This document shows, piece by piece, positions 18,750 to 26,493 of a stretch of DNA of 64,000 nt; position 1 is the stretch's first letter, and the number at the start of each line of letters is the position of its first letter. The position numbers were made by a program, and so were the translations under genes. Origin of the DNA: Bacteroides xylanisolvens XB1A (lineage in GTDB: Bacteria > Bacteroidota > Bacteroidia > Bacteroidales > Bacteroidaceae); the NCBI RefSeq assembly GCF_000210075.1, contig NC_021017.1:3297736-3361735 (forward strand), written 5' to 3'. The notes beneath the pieces were generated by a model. It saw only the letters and a list, made by a program, of their open reading frames with translations. It was not told the origin of the DNA and ran no database searches.

Positions 18750-19066
18750 CAGGCGCAGCAGGCGTTTTTCAGCGGTACTCCGTTGTCGTTGCGTTGACAG
18801 ACTGGGCTTGCCCAGATATAGCCCACTATAACTTCTCCGCAAGCTCCGAAGTTGTGGGCTCTCCCGAGGGGCTGGGCTTTGCCCCGTCCCACTTAGGACG
18901 CTGTCCTAAGAACCCGGCAAGGACTTTCTGCCCTGTGCAACCCGACCAAAGAGTGACCCTCTCTTTGGAAACTCCGCTCAGTGGCTTTTGCCCCTAAGAA
19001 CCCCAAGCAGGAAGTGACCCTCTCCCTACACCCTCTGATTAAGGCGCAGCCCTAATAACCCGTTTT
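18750..19066. other. Non-coding gap, probable origin of transfer
   Basis: The region before the relaxase gene holds several symmetric sequences: a palindrome CTTAGGACgctGTCCTAAG at 18892-18910, CCAAAGAG paired with CTCTTTGG at 18946-18968, and GTGACCCTCTC repeated at 18953 and 19014. MobV relaxases usually nick just upstream of their own gene, so an oriT here is likely. The nick site was not identified. An open frame at 18746-18997 has no recognisable product and is not called. Confidence 0.45.
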
Positions 19067-19093
19067 GTGAGACTCAAAAAAAACAGACAAGCT

Positions 19094-20626
19094 ATGGCAC
19101 AGAAAACATCCGTAAACATCAAGCCGTGCAACATCGGCAGCAGCGAGGCACACAACAGGCGGACAGCGGAATACCTTACCAATATCCGCAAGGAGAAATT
19201 CTACATCCGCACAGACCTCATGGCTGGAAACGAGGCGTGGGTATCACCTGATTTCGGTGAGGCCACGCTTACCGACCGATACAACCGGATAGCCGCAATG
19301 GTCAAGGAAAAGACAGGCCGGGCGATGCAGACCAAAGACCGTGAACGGGTAAACAAAAAGACGGGCAAGGTGACCATAGTCCGTGGCAGCACCCCGCTCA
19401 AGGAGGGCGTGGTGGTAATCAAGGAAGATACCACGATGGAGCAGTTGCGGAATTTCTGCGAGGTGTGTAAAGAGCGTTGGGGTGTTACAGCCCTGCAGGT
19501 GTTCATCCACCGGGACGAGGGGCACTACGGAATACCCGGCGACAATGCCACATGGAAGCCAAACCTGCACGCCCATATAGTATGGGACTGGATGAACCAC
19601 GAAACGGGCAAGTCCTGCAAGCTGGACGAGAAAGCCATGAGCGAGATGCAGACCATTTTGGCTGAGTGTCTTGATATGGAAAGGGGCACCTCAAAGGAGG
19701 TGACGGGCAAGGAACATTTGGAGCGCACGGACTTCATCCTTGCCAAACAGAAGAAGGAAACGGAACGGGTTAAAGCCGAAAAGGAAGCAGCCCTTGCAGC
19801 CAAAGAGAAAGCCGAAAAGGAACGGCAGACCATCGAAGGTGAGAACAAGGCGAAAGAAAAATACCGCCAATCCCTTGACAAAAACATTGCCGAAAAGGAA
19901 CGTCAGTTAAAAGACGAGCGCAAGGCGAAAATGGACAGCATATTGGACAGTGTAAGTAGCCTTGTCGGTGTGGGTAAATCCGCAGCAATCGAAAAAGAAA
20001 ACACCAGACTTAAAGTCGAGAATGAACGTATCAGAAAAGCCTTTCCGAATGTTGTAAAAACTAAGGTGGAGGAACTGACAAAAGTTTTGACAACGGAGAA
20101 ACAGGAAGCCGAAGCGGAACGTGACAGGGCTTTGGTGCAGAGCCGTACACTTGTCATTGAAAGGGACAAGGCGGTAACGGAACTTCAGGAGCAAAAGGAC
20201 GGCGAGCGGCAGCGCATTGACTTTGCCGTAAGTCGTGCCACGGCGGAGAAAAACAAGACAATCCGCCTGTTACAGGATGCGCTGAAAGCGAGCCGGGATA
20301 TTCTTAATTTGCTTGCCGACATTCTCTACAAGACAAACGAGGTCTTTAAGCGAGCCATTGATGCAATTATCCATTTCGGCACGGAGCGGCATAAGTCATT
20401 CTTTGCCCCGTCCGAAGCCGCCGACATCAAGAGCGTAATGCAGGAATACGGGGAAACAGTCGAACAGCAGAAAGCGGTCGGTGAATGGCTTTGCGGTTAT
20501 GCGGAGAGCCGACAGCCTTTTGACAAAATGAAACATCGCCATACACTCAATGAGGTTAGCGATGTGGCGGAAGGAAAATATGATTGGAGAATTAAACAGA
20601 TGCAGAGAAATAATATTAGCATATAA
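19094..20626 (+). CDS. MobV-family relaxase (plasmid recombination/mobilization protein)
   Basis: A 510-residue relaxase. Starting at ATG 19094, it opens with MAQKTSVNIKPCNIGSSEAH, the MobV motif I, and has motif III FIHRDEGHYG with PNLHAHIVW near residue 150, the metal-binding histidines. Residues ~215-400 are a long charged coiled coil (EKEAALAAKEKAEKER). MobV enzymes cut oriT and stay bound to the strand during conjugation helped by another element. A GTG at 19067 could add nine residues. The frame is intact, unlike the integrase. Confidence 0.9.
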   Translation: MAQKTSVNIKPCNIGSSEAHNRRTAEYLTNIRKEKFYIRTDLMAGNEAWVSPDFGEATLTDRYNRIAAMVKEKTGRAMQTKDRERVNKKTGKVTIVRGSTPLKEGVVVIKEDTTMEQLRNFCEVCKERWGVTALQVFIHRDEGHYGIPGDNATWKPNLHAHIVWDWMNHETGKSCKLDEKAMSEMQTILAECLDMERGTSKEVTGKEHLERTDFILAKQKKETERVKAEKEAALAAKEKAEKERQTIEGENKAKEKYRQSLDKNIAEKERQLKDERKAKMDSILDSVSSLVGVGKSAAIEKENTRLKVENERIRKAFPNVVKTKVEELTKVLTTEKQEAEAERDRALVQSRTLVIERDKAVTELQEQKDGERQRIDFAVSRATAEKNKTIRLLQDALKASRDILNLLADILYKTNEVFKRAIDAIIHFGTERHKSFFAPSEAADIKSVMQEYGETVEQQKAVGEWLCGYAESRQPFDKMKHRHTLNEVSDVAEGKYDWRIKQMQRNNISI

Positions 20627-20654
20627 TACTCTTGTATATTACGATATAAGTTAA

Positions 20655-20662
20655 TAACTTTG
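20655..20662 (+). promoter_or_regulatory. -7 box for the R-M controller/methyltransferase
   Basis: TAACTTTG, 24 bases before the controller ATG at 20686, at the point where the sequence changes from the GC-rich backbone to AT-rich cargo. Confidence 0.5.
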
Positions 20663-20685
20663 CAGCATACTTAAACAAATAAGCA

Positions 20686-20901
20686 ATGAATGGTTTAAAT
20701 CGAATTAAAATTGTTCTTGTGGAAAAAGACAAAACAGGACGTTGGTTGGCTGAACAATTAGGAGTTAGTGTCACTACAATAAGTCGTTGGTGTTCCAATT
20801 CGACACAACCCGATTTAATAACATTGGCAAAAATTGCATCTTTATTAGACATTGATATTAAGGAACTTCTTGTTTCAACTAAAAAAGTATCAAAGGAATG
20901 A
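20686..20901 (+). CDS. XRE-family HTH regulator, probable R-M controller
   Basis: A 71-residue Cro/CI-type HTH protein: GRWLAEQLGVSVTTISRWC followed by DLITLAKIASLLDIDIKELL. Its stop overlaps the methyltransferase start in ATGA (20898-20901), the usual coupling of a controller with its R-M genes. Such proteins delay endonuclease expression until the DNA is methylated. AT-rich, unlike the relaxase gene before it. Confidence 0.8.
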   Translation: MNGLNRIKIVLVEKDKTGRWLAEQLGVSVTTISRWCSNSTQPDLITLAKIASLLDIDIKELLVSTKKVSKE

Positions 20902-21746
20902 AACACATTATTTATTTTAATACGGCTCAAAAAATGAGCCAACTTAGTGATAATTCTATCGATATGATTGTTACATCCCCTCCTTATCCAATGATTGAGA
21001 TGTGGGATGATATTTTTGCTGCACAAAATCCAGATATAAGAACTGCTTTTAAACAAAATAAGCCAAGAACAGCTTTTGAGTTAATGCATAAAGAACTTGA
21101 TAAAGTATGGTCTGAATGTTGGAGAGTGCTTAAAGATGGTTCTTTTATGTGCATTAATATCGGGGATGCAACACGAACTATTAATAGTGAATTTGCACTA
21201 TACAATAATAATACAAGAATTATTCTGGCTTGTGAAAAGTTAGGATTTATTAATCTTCCCAATATTTTATGGAAAAAAACGACCAATGCCCCAAACAAAT
21301 TTATGGGAAGCGGTATGCTTCCATGTGGTGCATATGTTACCCTTGAACATGAATGGATTCTTATTTTTAGAAAAGGTGGTAAGCGAGTGTATAAAACAAC
21401 AGAAGATAAAGATGCGCGAAGAAGCAGCTCTTTCTTTTGGGAAGAGAGAAATATTTGGTTTTCTGACATCTGGGATATAAAAGGAGTTAAGCAGACTATT
21501 GATAAAGCCCCGTCAAGAGAACGCAATGCATCTTATCCAATTGAACTTCCTTATCGCCTTATAAATATGTATTCACAAAAAGGCGACACTGTACTTGATC
21601 CATTTATGGGTTTGGGAACCACTGTGATTGCATCCATTCTTAGTGAACGGAATAGCATTGGTTATGAGATTGACTCCTTACTCAAACCCCTCCTTAAGGA
21701 AATATTGAATACCATTGATGTATTTAAAAGCCAATTCACTTATTAG
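20898..21746 (+). CDS. Beta-class SPPY DNA methyltransferase, candidate CTAG type
   Basis: A 282-residue amino-methyltransferase. Catalytic motif IV is TSPPYPMIEMWDD near residue 30 and the AdoMet motif DPFMGLGTT is near residue 233, so the motif order is that of the beta class; SPPY is typical of N4-cytosine enzymes. The PPYPMIEMWD context recalls the MthZI/MjaI group that acts on CTAG; this is from memory of the family, not a search. The frame stops at 21746, but an in-family tail continues in another frame to 22002, so a base insertion in the AAAA at 21724-21729 is suspected. Both catalytic motifs lie before this point. Confidence 0.8.
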   Translation: MKHIIYFNTAQKMSQLSDNSIDMIVTSPPYPMIEMWDDIFAAQNPDIRTAFKQNKPRTAFELMHKELDKVWSECWRVLKDGSFMCINIGDATRTINSEFALYNNNTRIILACEKLGFINLPNILWKKTTNAPNKFMGSGMLPCGAYVTLEHEWILIFRKGGKRVYKTTEDKDARRSSSFFWEERNIWFSDIWDIKGVKQTIDKAPSRERNASYPIELPYRLINMYSQKGDTVLDPFMGLGTTVIASILSERNSIGYEIDSLLKPLLKEILNTIDVFKSQFTY

Positions 21747-22002
21747 AGATAGATATACCAAACATTTAGCCTTTGTGGAGGATAGAATCAGACAAGGAAA
21801 GGATGTGAAGTATGTCAACAACCACTTGCAATGTAAAGTCATGACAAAGCAAGAAACTGATTTAACATTCCATTATCTCAAAAATATTATTCTCAATAAT
21901 GAAGTAGGAGAATTGGAGTTTGAATCCAATTATTATGTAAAAAGAGAATTAAGCGATTTTCCAATGAATAAAAGGGGCTCTCTCTTTGAATTCGCTATTT
22001 AA
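21718..22002 (+). pseudogene. Probable frameshifted C-terminal tail of the methyltransferase
   Basis: An open frame of ~94 codons starting inside the methyltransferase gene. The product contains FVEDRIRQGKDVKYVNNH and VMTKQETDLTFHYL, which resembles the C-terminal tail of CTAG-type methyltransferases. Removing one A from the AAAA near 21725 joins it in frame to the upstream gene. It could instead be a separately started small protein (ATG 21718), but no other evidence supports this. Confidence 0.5.
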
Positions 22003-22836
22003 AAAAACGCCAAAAATTGTTTGATTTGAACAAGCGATTTTTGGCGTTTATTTTAAGGATTTGCCTCACTAATTGTTTTATTTTGGTTAGAACCTCTTGA
22101 TTAAGAATATTGCCCCTACTATTTGATATGACAATAAATACAGGAACACCAAATTTCTCTTTATAAAGTTCATATTTTATGGCATTTGCATTTCGTGCCT
22201 TAACAATATATGGGGCATTTTTAGTATATGATTGAGGCTTTACTTGAACACCGCAAATTAATTGAGTTCCTCTGAATATTTCTAAATCAACAGCATATGT
22301 GTGGTCAACCTCTCCAACTGTTTCCTTAATTGTTAATTCTGGGAAAATTCTGAGTAAAGTTTCCTTTGTGTTATGTTCTCGAAGAATAATTCCATTCCAT
22401 GTTTCACAAATAACGCGAAATCTTACACATTCAACGCATTCATCAAGAGTTAATCCATAACCATTATTTTTAACTGCTTCGTATAAAATCTTCCCTTTTT
22501 CTCTTAAATCTTCTTTTGTGCGCCCTTTTTGAGTGTTGATATTTTTTACATCCCAACTGAGAGCGTAGTATTTCTGTTTATTATAAGGTATTGTTATATC
22601 ATTAAAAAAAGCTTTTGAATACCCCAATTTTGCTGCATTTTGTTCAATATACAGATTTCGTGTATGTCCACTTGCATAATAGGCATTCTCCCATTCTTCT
22701 TTATTTTTCCAATTTGCAGTTTCAATGAGTGTTGATACATACCCAACTGACCACGGGTCGTTTAACATTAGTTCATTCCATTTTGCGTTAGTGGAACGAA
22801 ATTTCTCTTATCTATTGATAAAATAAACTCATCCAT
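21995..22836 (-). pseudogene. PD-(D/E)xK nuclease-like gene, apparent frameshift near its start
   Basis: The open frame 21995-22768 encodes 257 residues with a nuclease-like core: GEVDHTYAVDLEIFRG, then GVQVKPQSY, fitting D-x(n)-QxK. Upstream, ATG 22836 (10 bases after the stop of the preceding nuclease gene) opens MDEFILSIDK, and one missing base near 22808 would join it to EKFRSTNAKWNELMLNDPW. So the natural protein is probably ~280 residues and is broken here, though translation from ATG 22768 could still give the core. It is convergent with the methyltransferase. The family was not identified beyond the fold. Confidence 0.6.
22005..22049. terminator. Bidirectional terminator hairpin between M and R genes
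   Basis: AAACGCCAAAAAT at 22005-22017 pairs perfectly with 22037-22049, with T- and A-rich ends on both strands. It lies at the meeting point of the convergent methyltransferase tail and nuclease gene and overlaps the last codons of the nuclease. Confidence 0.65.
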
Positions 22837-22845
22837 AAAATGTAA

Positions 22846-23438
22846 TTAAAAATTTGAAGGATCATATTCTATATTAATACCATCTTTTTTCTTTTCATAA
22901 TATACAATTGGCACATCTATTATTTCTGAAAGACGGTTCTCAATCTTGTATGTAGCAGATTTTATTTGAATAGGTTTTTCCCCGATAAATCCGTCAATAC
23001 CTTTGGCCTCCTCTTCTATAGTAGCCAAACGCCAAGTTTTACATAGTTTCTCTGCAAGAAAAGCAATTATTGCACTTTGAAATTTGAGACCACAATATGT
23101 TTTTGTGTAAACAAGGTCTTTAACCCATGCTTCAATCATTTCACGATTTATCTGCTCAACAGCACATTTCATTTCCTGAAACTTTGAGTAAATTTTATCG
23201 GTAGCAGCTTCAATGGCATTTGGATGTTTTGTAGAATACCATTGAATCCATTCTTGTAAAGATTTTCCGTTAAACTCTTGTATAAGTTCTGACATTTGGC
23301 CAACAACTTCCGGTCGTGTTCCCTGTGCATTACTATTTACCAGATTAATATCTGAGTAGTGTATTTAGGAAAATCAAATTGTGAAGCATTTGAGAGTTGT
23401 TCAACTTCACTATTTTTCATTTTTATCTTCTTCAGCAT
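22846..23438 (-). pseudogene. MjaI-family restriction endonuclease, frameshifted
   Basis: The open frame 22846-23295 gives 149 residues with WVKDLVYTKTYCGLKFQ, then GIDGFIGEKPIQIKSATYK, a PD-(D/E)xK-like core (Asp, then QIK). Upstream coding continues: from ATG 23438 (or 23420) one reads NASQFDFPKYTTQI, then a frame change near 23349 (ATATTAATC for an expected ATAATTAATC) leads to NLVNSNAQGTRPEVVGQ and on into the called frame. The text fits what I recall of MjaI-like enzymes, which cut CTAG, matching the methyltransferase. With the missing base the enzyme would be truncated and is probably inactive. Confidence 0.65.
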
Positions 23439-23446
23439 AGTTTCAT

Positions 23447-24066
23447 ATTATTTTAACTACCTGAAAGCAAAAAGCCCTCATTTCAAAAGAAAAGAGGGGC
23501 ATGGAAGAGATTATCGGTATCAAGGCTTAGCACTGCCCACTTAGTCAATAACCATCTTGTCCACGCCCCGTTTGGTGCGTGAGCATCCGATGATTTGACT
23601 GCGACTAAGAGTTCTTGAAGTGCTAATTCTGATACCCAATCGAGTCAGGATGTCATATTACTTTTTACTTATCTCTTGTACTTGTTTTATTTAATAAACT
23701 TAATAATTCTCTTTATGGACAAAGTCCTATGCAAAGTTACACATTTATTTTTTGTTGCCAGCATAAAGCTCAAAAATTAGAGCTAAAAATTTTTCGTGCT
23801 ATTGAATGTTTGTACCCGCCATGTCTCTTTTCATTCATAAAATACTGATTATCAAAAATAATAAATAATTCCCCGAATAATTCCTTTGTGGTTTTGACCT
23901 CATTCCGAGCGGTCATCGGCAAAGTATAAAAATGACTTCTATTTGTTAAGTTTTTGTTAAATCTTCATCTTAAACAAACCTTTTCCTTTCCCTCTTTGCT
24001 TCTTCCAAAAACGGCTTTTTCACCCTGTTTCTTATAGTGATTATTTTTGTACCGATATTTTCTTAT
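23447..24066. other. Non-coding right part of the element
   Basis: About 620 bases with no convincing gene. It holds an imperfect hairpin near 23474-23500 (GCCCTC with GAGGGGC) and CACGC/GCGTG symmetry near 23560-23580. A 38-codon minus-strand open stretch (with IRISTSRTLSRSQIIGC) lacks a start codon and may be debris. The last ~300 bases are AT-rich. Confidence 0.4.
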
Positions 24067-24084
24067 ATTACTGATAATCAGCTA
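24067..24084 (+). repeat. Right sub-terminal direct repeat of the element
   Basis: ATTACTGATAATCAGCTA, partner of 15484-15502. It ends 14 bases before the Sel1 coding sequence resumes. Confidence 0.5.
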
Positions 24085-24098
24085 CAAACGCTCTCTCA

Positions 24099-24707
24099 TA
24101 TGAATGGTATGAGAAGGCTGTGGCCAACGAAATTCCAATGGCAATGTTGCGTATGGGTGAGTATTACCTGTATGATTATGACAGTCTGAACGAATCGGAA
24201 AAGGCTTTTGCCTATTTCAAGAAAGCTGCCGAATACGAGTGGTATAGCGAAGGATTGGGTATCTGTTATGAAATGGGTATCGGAGTGGAAGATAATGAAA
24301 CGGAAGCTTTTAAATATTATACGCTGGCTGCGGATAATGGAAATACGATGAGTATGTATCGTACCGGACTTTGCTATTACAACGGAGTAGGTGTGAAACA
24401 GAACTATGCCGAAGCTTACCGCTGGTTTACGGATGCGGCAGGGAATGAAAATATTGCTGCGACTTATTATCTCGGTAAGATGATGATGTATGGCGAAGGT
24501 TGTACTCCTGATCCGGAAGCTGCGGTGCAATGGCTGCTGAAAGCTGCTGAAAAAAATAGCGACAAAGCGCAATTTGAACTTGGAAATGCCTATCTGACGG
24601 GCAAAGGCGTGGAAGAAAACGATGAAATTGCAATGGAATGGTTCGAAAAGGCCGCAGAGAATGGCAATGAGAAAGCTCTTAAAATTACCGGAAGGAGGAG
24701 AAAGTAA
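24099..24707 (+). pseudogene. Sel1-repeat protein, C-terminal part cut off by the element
   Basis: 202 codons that continue the Sel1 repeats of 13529-15418 in the same frame: YEWYEKAVANE directly follows the left half's EDNKKA. Further repeats are visible (AFKYYTLAADNGNTMSMY, AVQWLLKAAEKNSDKAQ). The remnant has no start at its true beginning; an ATG at 24120 could allow a 195-residue product. The Hsp90-like gene starts 9 bases after its stop, so these genes were one operon before the insertion. Confidence 0.85.
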
Positions 24708-24716
24708 AAGAGGAAC

Positions 24717-26483
24717 ATGGAAAAAGAAGGGAATAATCTGTTTCAGGTCAATCTTAAAGGTATGATTGCCCTGTTATCAGAGCACATTTATAGTAACCCG
24801 AATACTTTTGTTCGCGAACTGTTGCAGAATTGTGTAGATGCCATCACGGCACTACGCAATATCGACGAGAATTATAAAGGACGTATCGATGTCTTTCTGA
24901 ATGAAGACAAAACGGTGGTGTTCAGGGATAATGGAGTCGGACTGAAAGAAGAGGAAGTTTATCGTTTTCTGACGGTTATCGGAGAGAGTTCAAAACGGGA
25001 TACTCCCGATGCGGACGATTTTATCGGAAGGTTCGGTATCGGATTGTTATCTTGTTTTGTGGTGACTAATGAAATCACCGTGGAGAGTCGTTCGGCAATG
25101 GGCGGACAGCCTGTTTGCTGGTGTGGCAAAGTGGATGGGACGTATCAGCTGACTTTATCGGACGAAGAACGGCCTATCGGGTCGCAGGTGGTGTTGCATC
25201 CGAAAGGAGACTGGATGCATCTTTTTGAATATGAAACGTTTAAGAAGATACTGGTCAGTTATGGGGAAGTGTTGCCATATCCTATCTATCTGCATTATCA
25301 GGGGGAAGAGGAGTTGGTAAATACGCCTTCGCCCGTATGGCTTGACCCGAAGGCGACTCGCAAAGAACTGCTGGATTATGGGGCAAAAGTATTTCAGTCG
25401 TCGGCTCTTGATGCTTTCCGGATTTATACTGAAAGTGGTAAGGTAGAAGGGGTGCTTTATGTTTTGCCTTTCCGAACACAATTCTCAGTACGCAATTCTC
25501 ATAAGGTCTACCTTAAACGTATGCTGTTGAGTGAGGACGATTGTAACCTGCTGCCGCCGTGGGCTTTCTTTATCCGTTGTCTGGTGAATGCGGACGGATT
25601 GCTGTCTACTGCTTCCCGCGAGTCTTTGGTGAGCAATGACCAGCTGAAGGATGCACGGAAAGAGATCGGGATAGCTATCAAGGATTATCTGCGGGGATTG
25701 GTGCAGAATGACCGAGCCATGTTCAACCGGATCTTGGATGTTCATCACTTTCATATCAAGGCGATTGCTTCGGAAGACAATGAACTGCTCCGTTTGTTTA
25801 TGGATTACCTTCCTTTTGAAACAAATAAGGGGCTGCGTGGTTTTGGAAGTATTCGTTCGGCAAGTAATGTGATATGCTATACCAAGAATCTGGAAGATTT
25901 CCGTCAGGTGCGCCGTATAGCCGGAGCGCAAGGATGGCTGGTGGTGAATGCTGCTTACACTTTTGATGAAACTTTGTTGAAAAAGTATGTCCGTCTGAAT
26001 CCGGAACTTACGTTGGATGAAATATCTCCTTCACGGTTGCTGGAACAGTTTGGCGAAGTGGAGGCGAATAAAGAGTTTCAGGCTTTTGAAATGAAAGCGA
26101 ACGAGCTATTGAAGCGGTTTGGCTGTGTCTGCCGTCTGAAACATTTTACTCCGGTGGATATTCCGGTAATCTTTGTGGCGGAGGAAAAGGAGAATGTAGC
26201 TAAAAGTGCCAATAATCCGTTGGCGGCTGTATTGGGGGCTGTCAATACTGCCAAGCAAATCCCACCAACACTCACTTTCAATGCGGATAACGAAATGGTG
26301 CAGACTTTATTGCAAATACAGGGAGACAATAAATTGTTTCAGCATGTGGTGCATATATTGTATGTACAATCGCTTCTGCAAGGTAAATATCCGGTGAACA
26401 GTGAAGAAATGGAGCTTTTCAACCGTTCGCTTAGCGAACTGATGACTTCGAAAATGAATGATTTTATAAATTTCCTGAATTAA
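24717..26483 (+). CDS. Hsp90-like GHKL ATPase (HtpG paralog)
   Basis: A 588-residue protein with a clear GHKL ATP-binding domain at residues ~1-215: FVRELLQNCVDAI (the N box), VFRDNGVGL and GRFGIGLLSCFVV correspond to Hsp90's ATP-binding loops. The middle (~220-400) has an Hsp90-like fold signature, with YLKRMLL and a SRESLVSN stretch like HtpG's SREDLPLN. The rest is diverged, and there is no EEVD-like end. It is shorter than HtpG (~620). Genes for two helical-repeat proteins flank it (Sel1 before, TPR-like after, gaps of 9 and 10 bases), which suggests a dedicated chaperone set; the client is unknown. The mobile insertion upstream may be polar. Confidence 0.85.
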   Translation: MEKEGNNLFQVNLKGMIALLSEHIYSNPNTFVRELLQNCVDAITALRNIDENYKGRIDVFLNEDKTVVFRDNGVGLKEEEVYRFLTVIGESSKRDTPDADDFIGRFGIGLLSCFVVTNEITVESRSAMGGQPVCWCGKVDGTYQLTLSDEERPIGSQVVLHPKGDWMHLFEYETFKKILVSYGEVLPYPIYLHYQGEEELVNTPSPVWLDPKATRKELLDYGAKVFQSSALDAFRIYTESGKVEGVLYVLPFRTQFSVRNSHKVYLKRMLLSEDDCNLLPPWAFFIRCLVNADGLLSTASRESLVSNDQLKDARKEIGIAIKDYLRGLVQNDRAMFNRILDVHHFHIKAIASEDNELLRLFMDYLPFETNKGLRGFGSIRSASNVICYTKNLEDFRQVRRIAGAQGWLVVNAAYTFDETLLKKYVRLNPELTLDEISPSRLLEQFGEVEANKEFQAFEMKANELLKRFGCVCRLKHFTPVDIPVIFVAEEKENVAKSANNPLAAVLGAVNTAKQIPPTLTFNADNEMVQTLLQIQGDNKLFQHVVHILYVQSLLQGKYPVNSEEMELFNRSLSELMTSKMNDFINFLN

Positions 26484-26493
26484 AAAAAAGAGT

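Larger units (their letters stand above)
15419..24098. mobile_element. Integrative mobilizable element carrying a restriction-modification cassette
   Basis: About 8.7 kb between the halves of the Sel1 gene. Contents in order: HTH protein, tyrosine integrase, HTH protein, winged-helix protein, oriT-like gap, MobV relaxase, controller, methyltransferase and two minus-strand nucleases. No self-transfer genes are seen, so it would depend on a helper conjugative element. The borders were set where Sel1 coding stops on the left and resumes on the right; no long target duplication is visible, as expected for a tyrosine recombinase. Similar sub-terminal direct repeats occur at 15484-15502 and 24067-24084. 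The layout resembles NBU/Tn4555-like Bacteroides elements, but identity with any of them is not claimed. Confidence 0.85.

Noticed and set aside
18746-18997. Plus-strand open frame of 83 codons before the relaxase gene
   Set aside because: It runs through palindromes and repeats of the probable oriT, has no recognisable domain and looks like chance coding in GC-rich DNA.
23577-23700. Minus-strand 38-codon open stretch in the element's right part
   Set aside because: No start codon and stops close on both sides; perhaps debris, not a supported gene.
15496-24084. Shared TCAGCTA as the recombination crossover of the element
   Set aside because: Crossover there would leave the two Sel1 halves out of frame and separated by a stop; the codon-perfect joint at 15418/24099 fits better.
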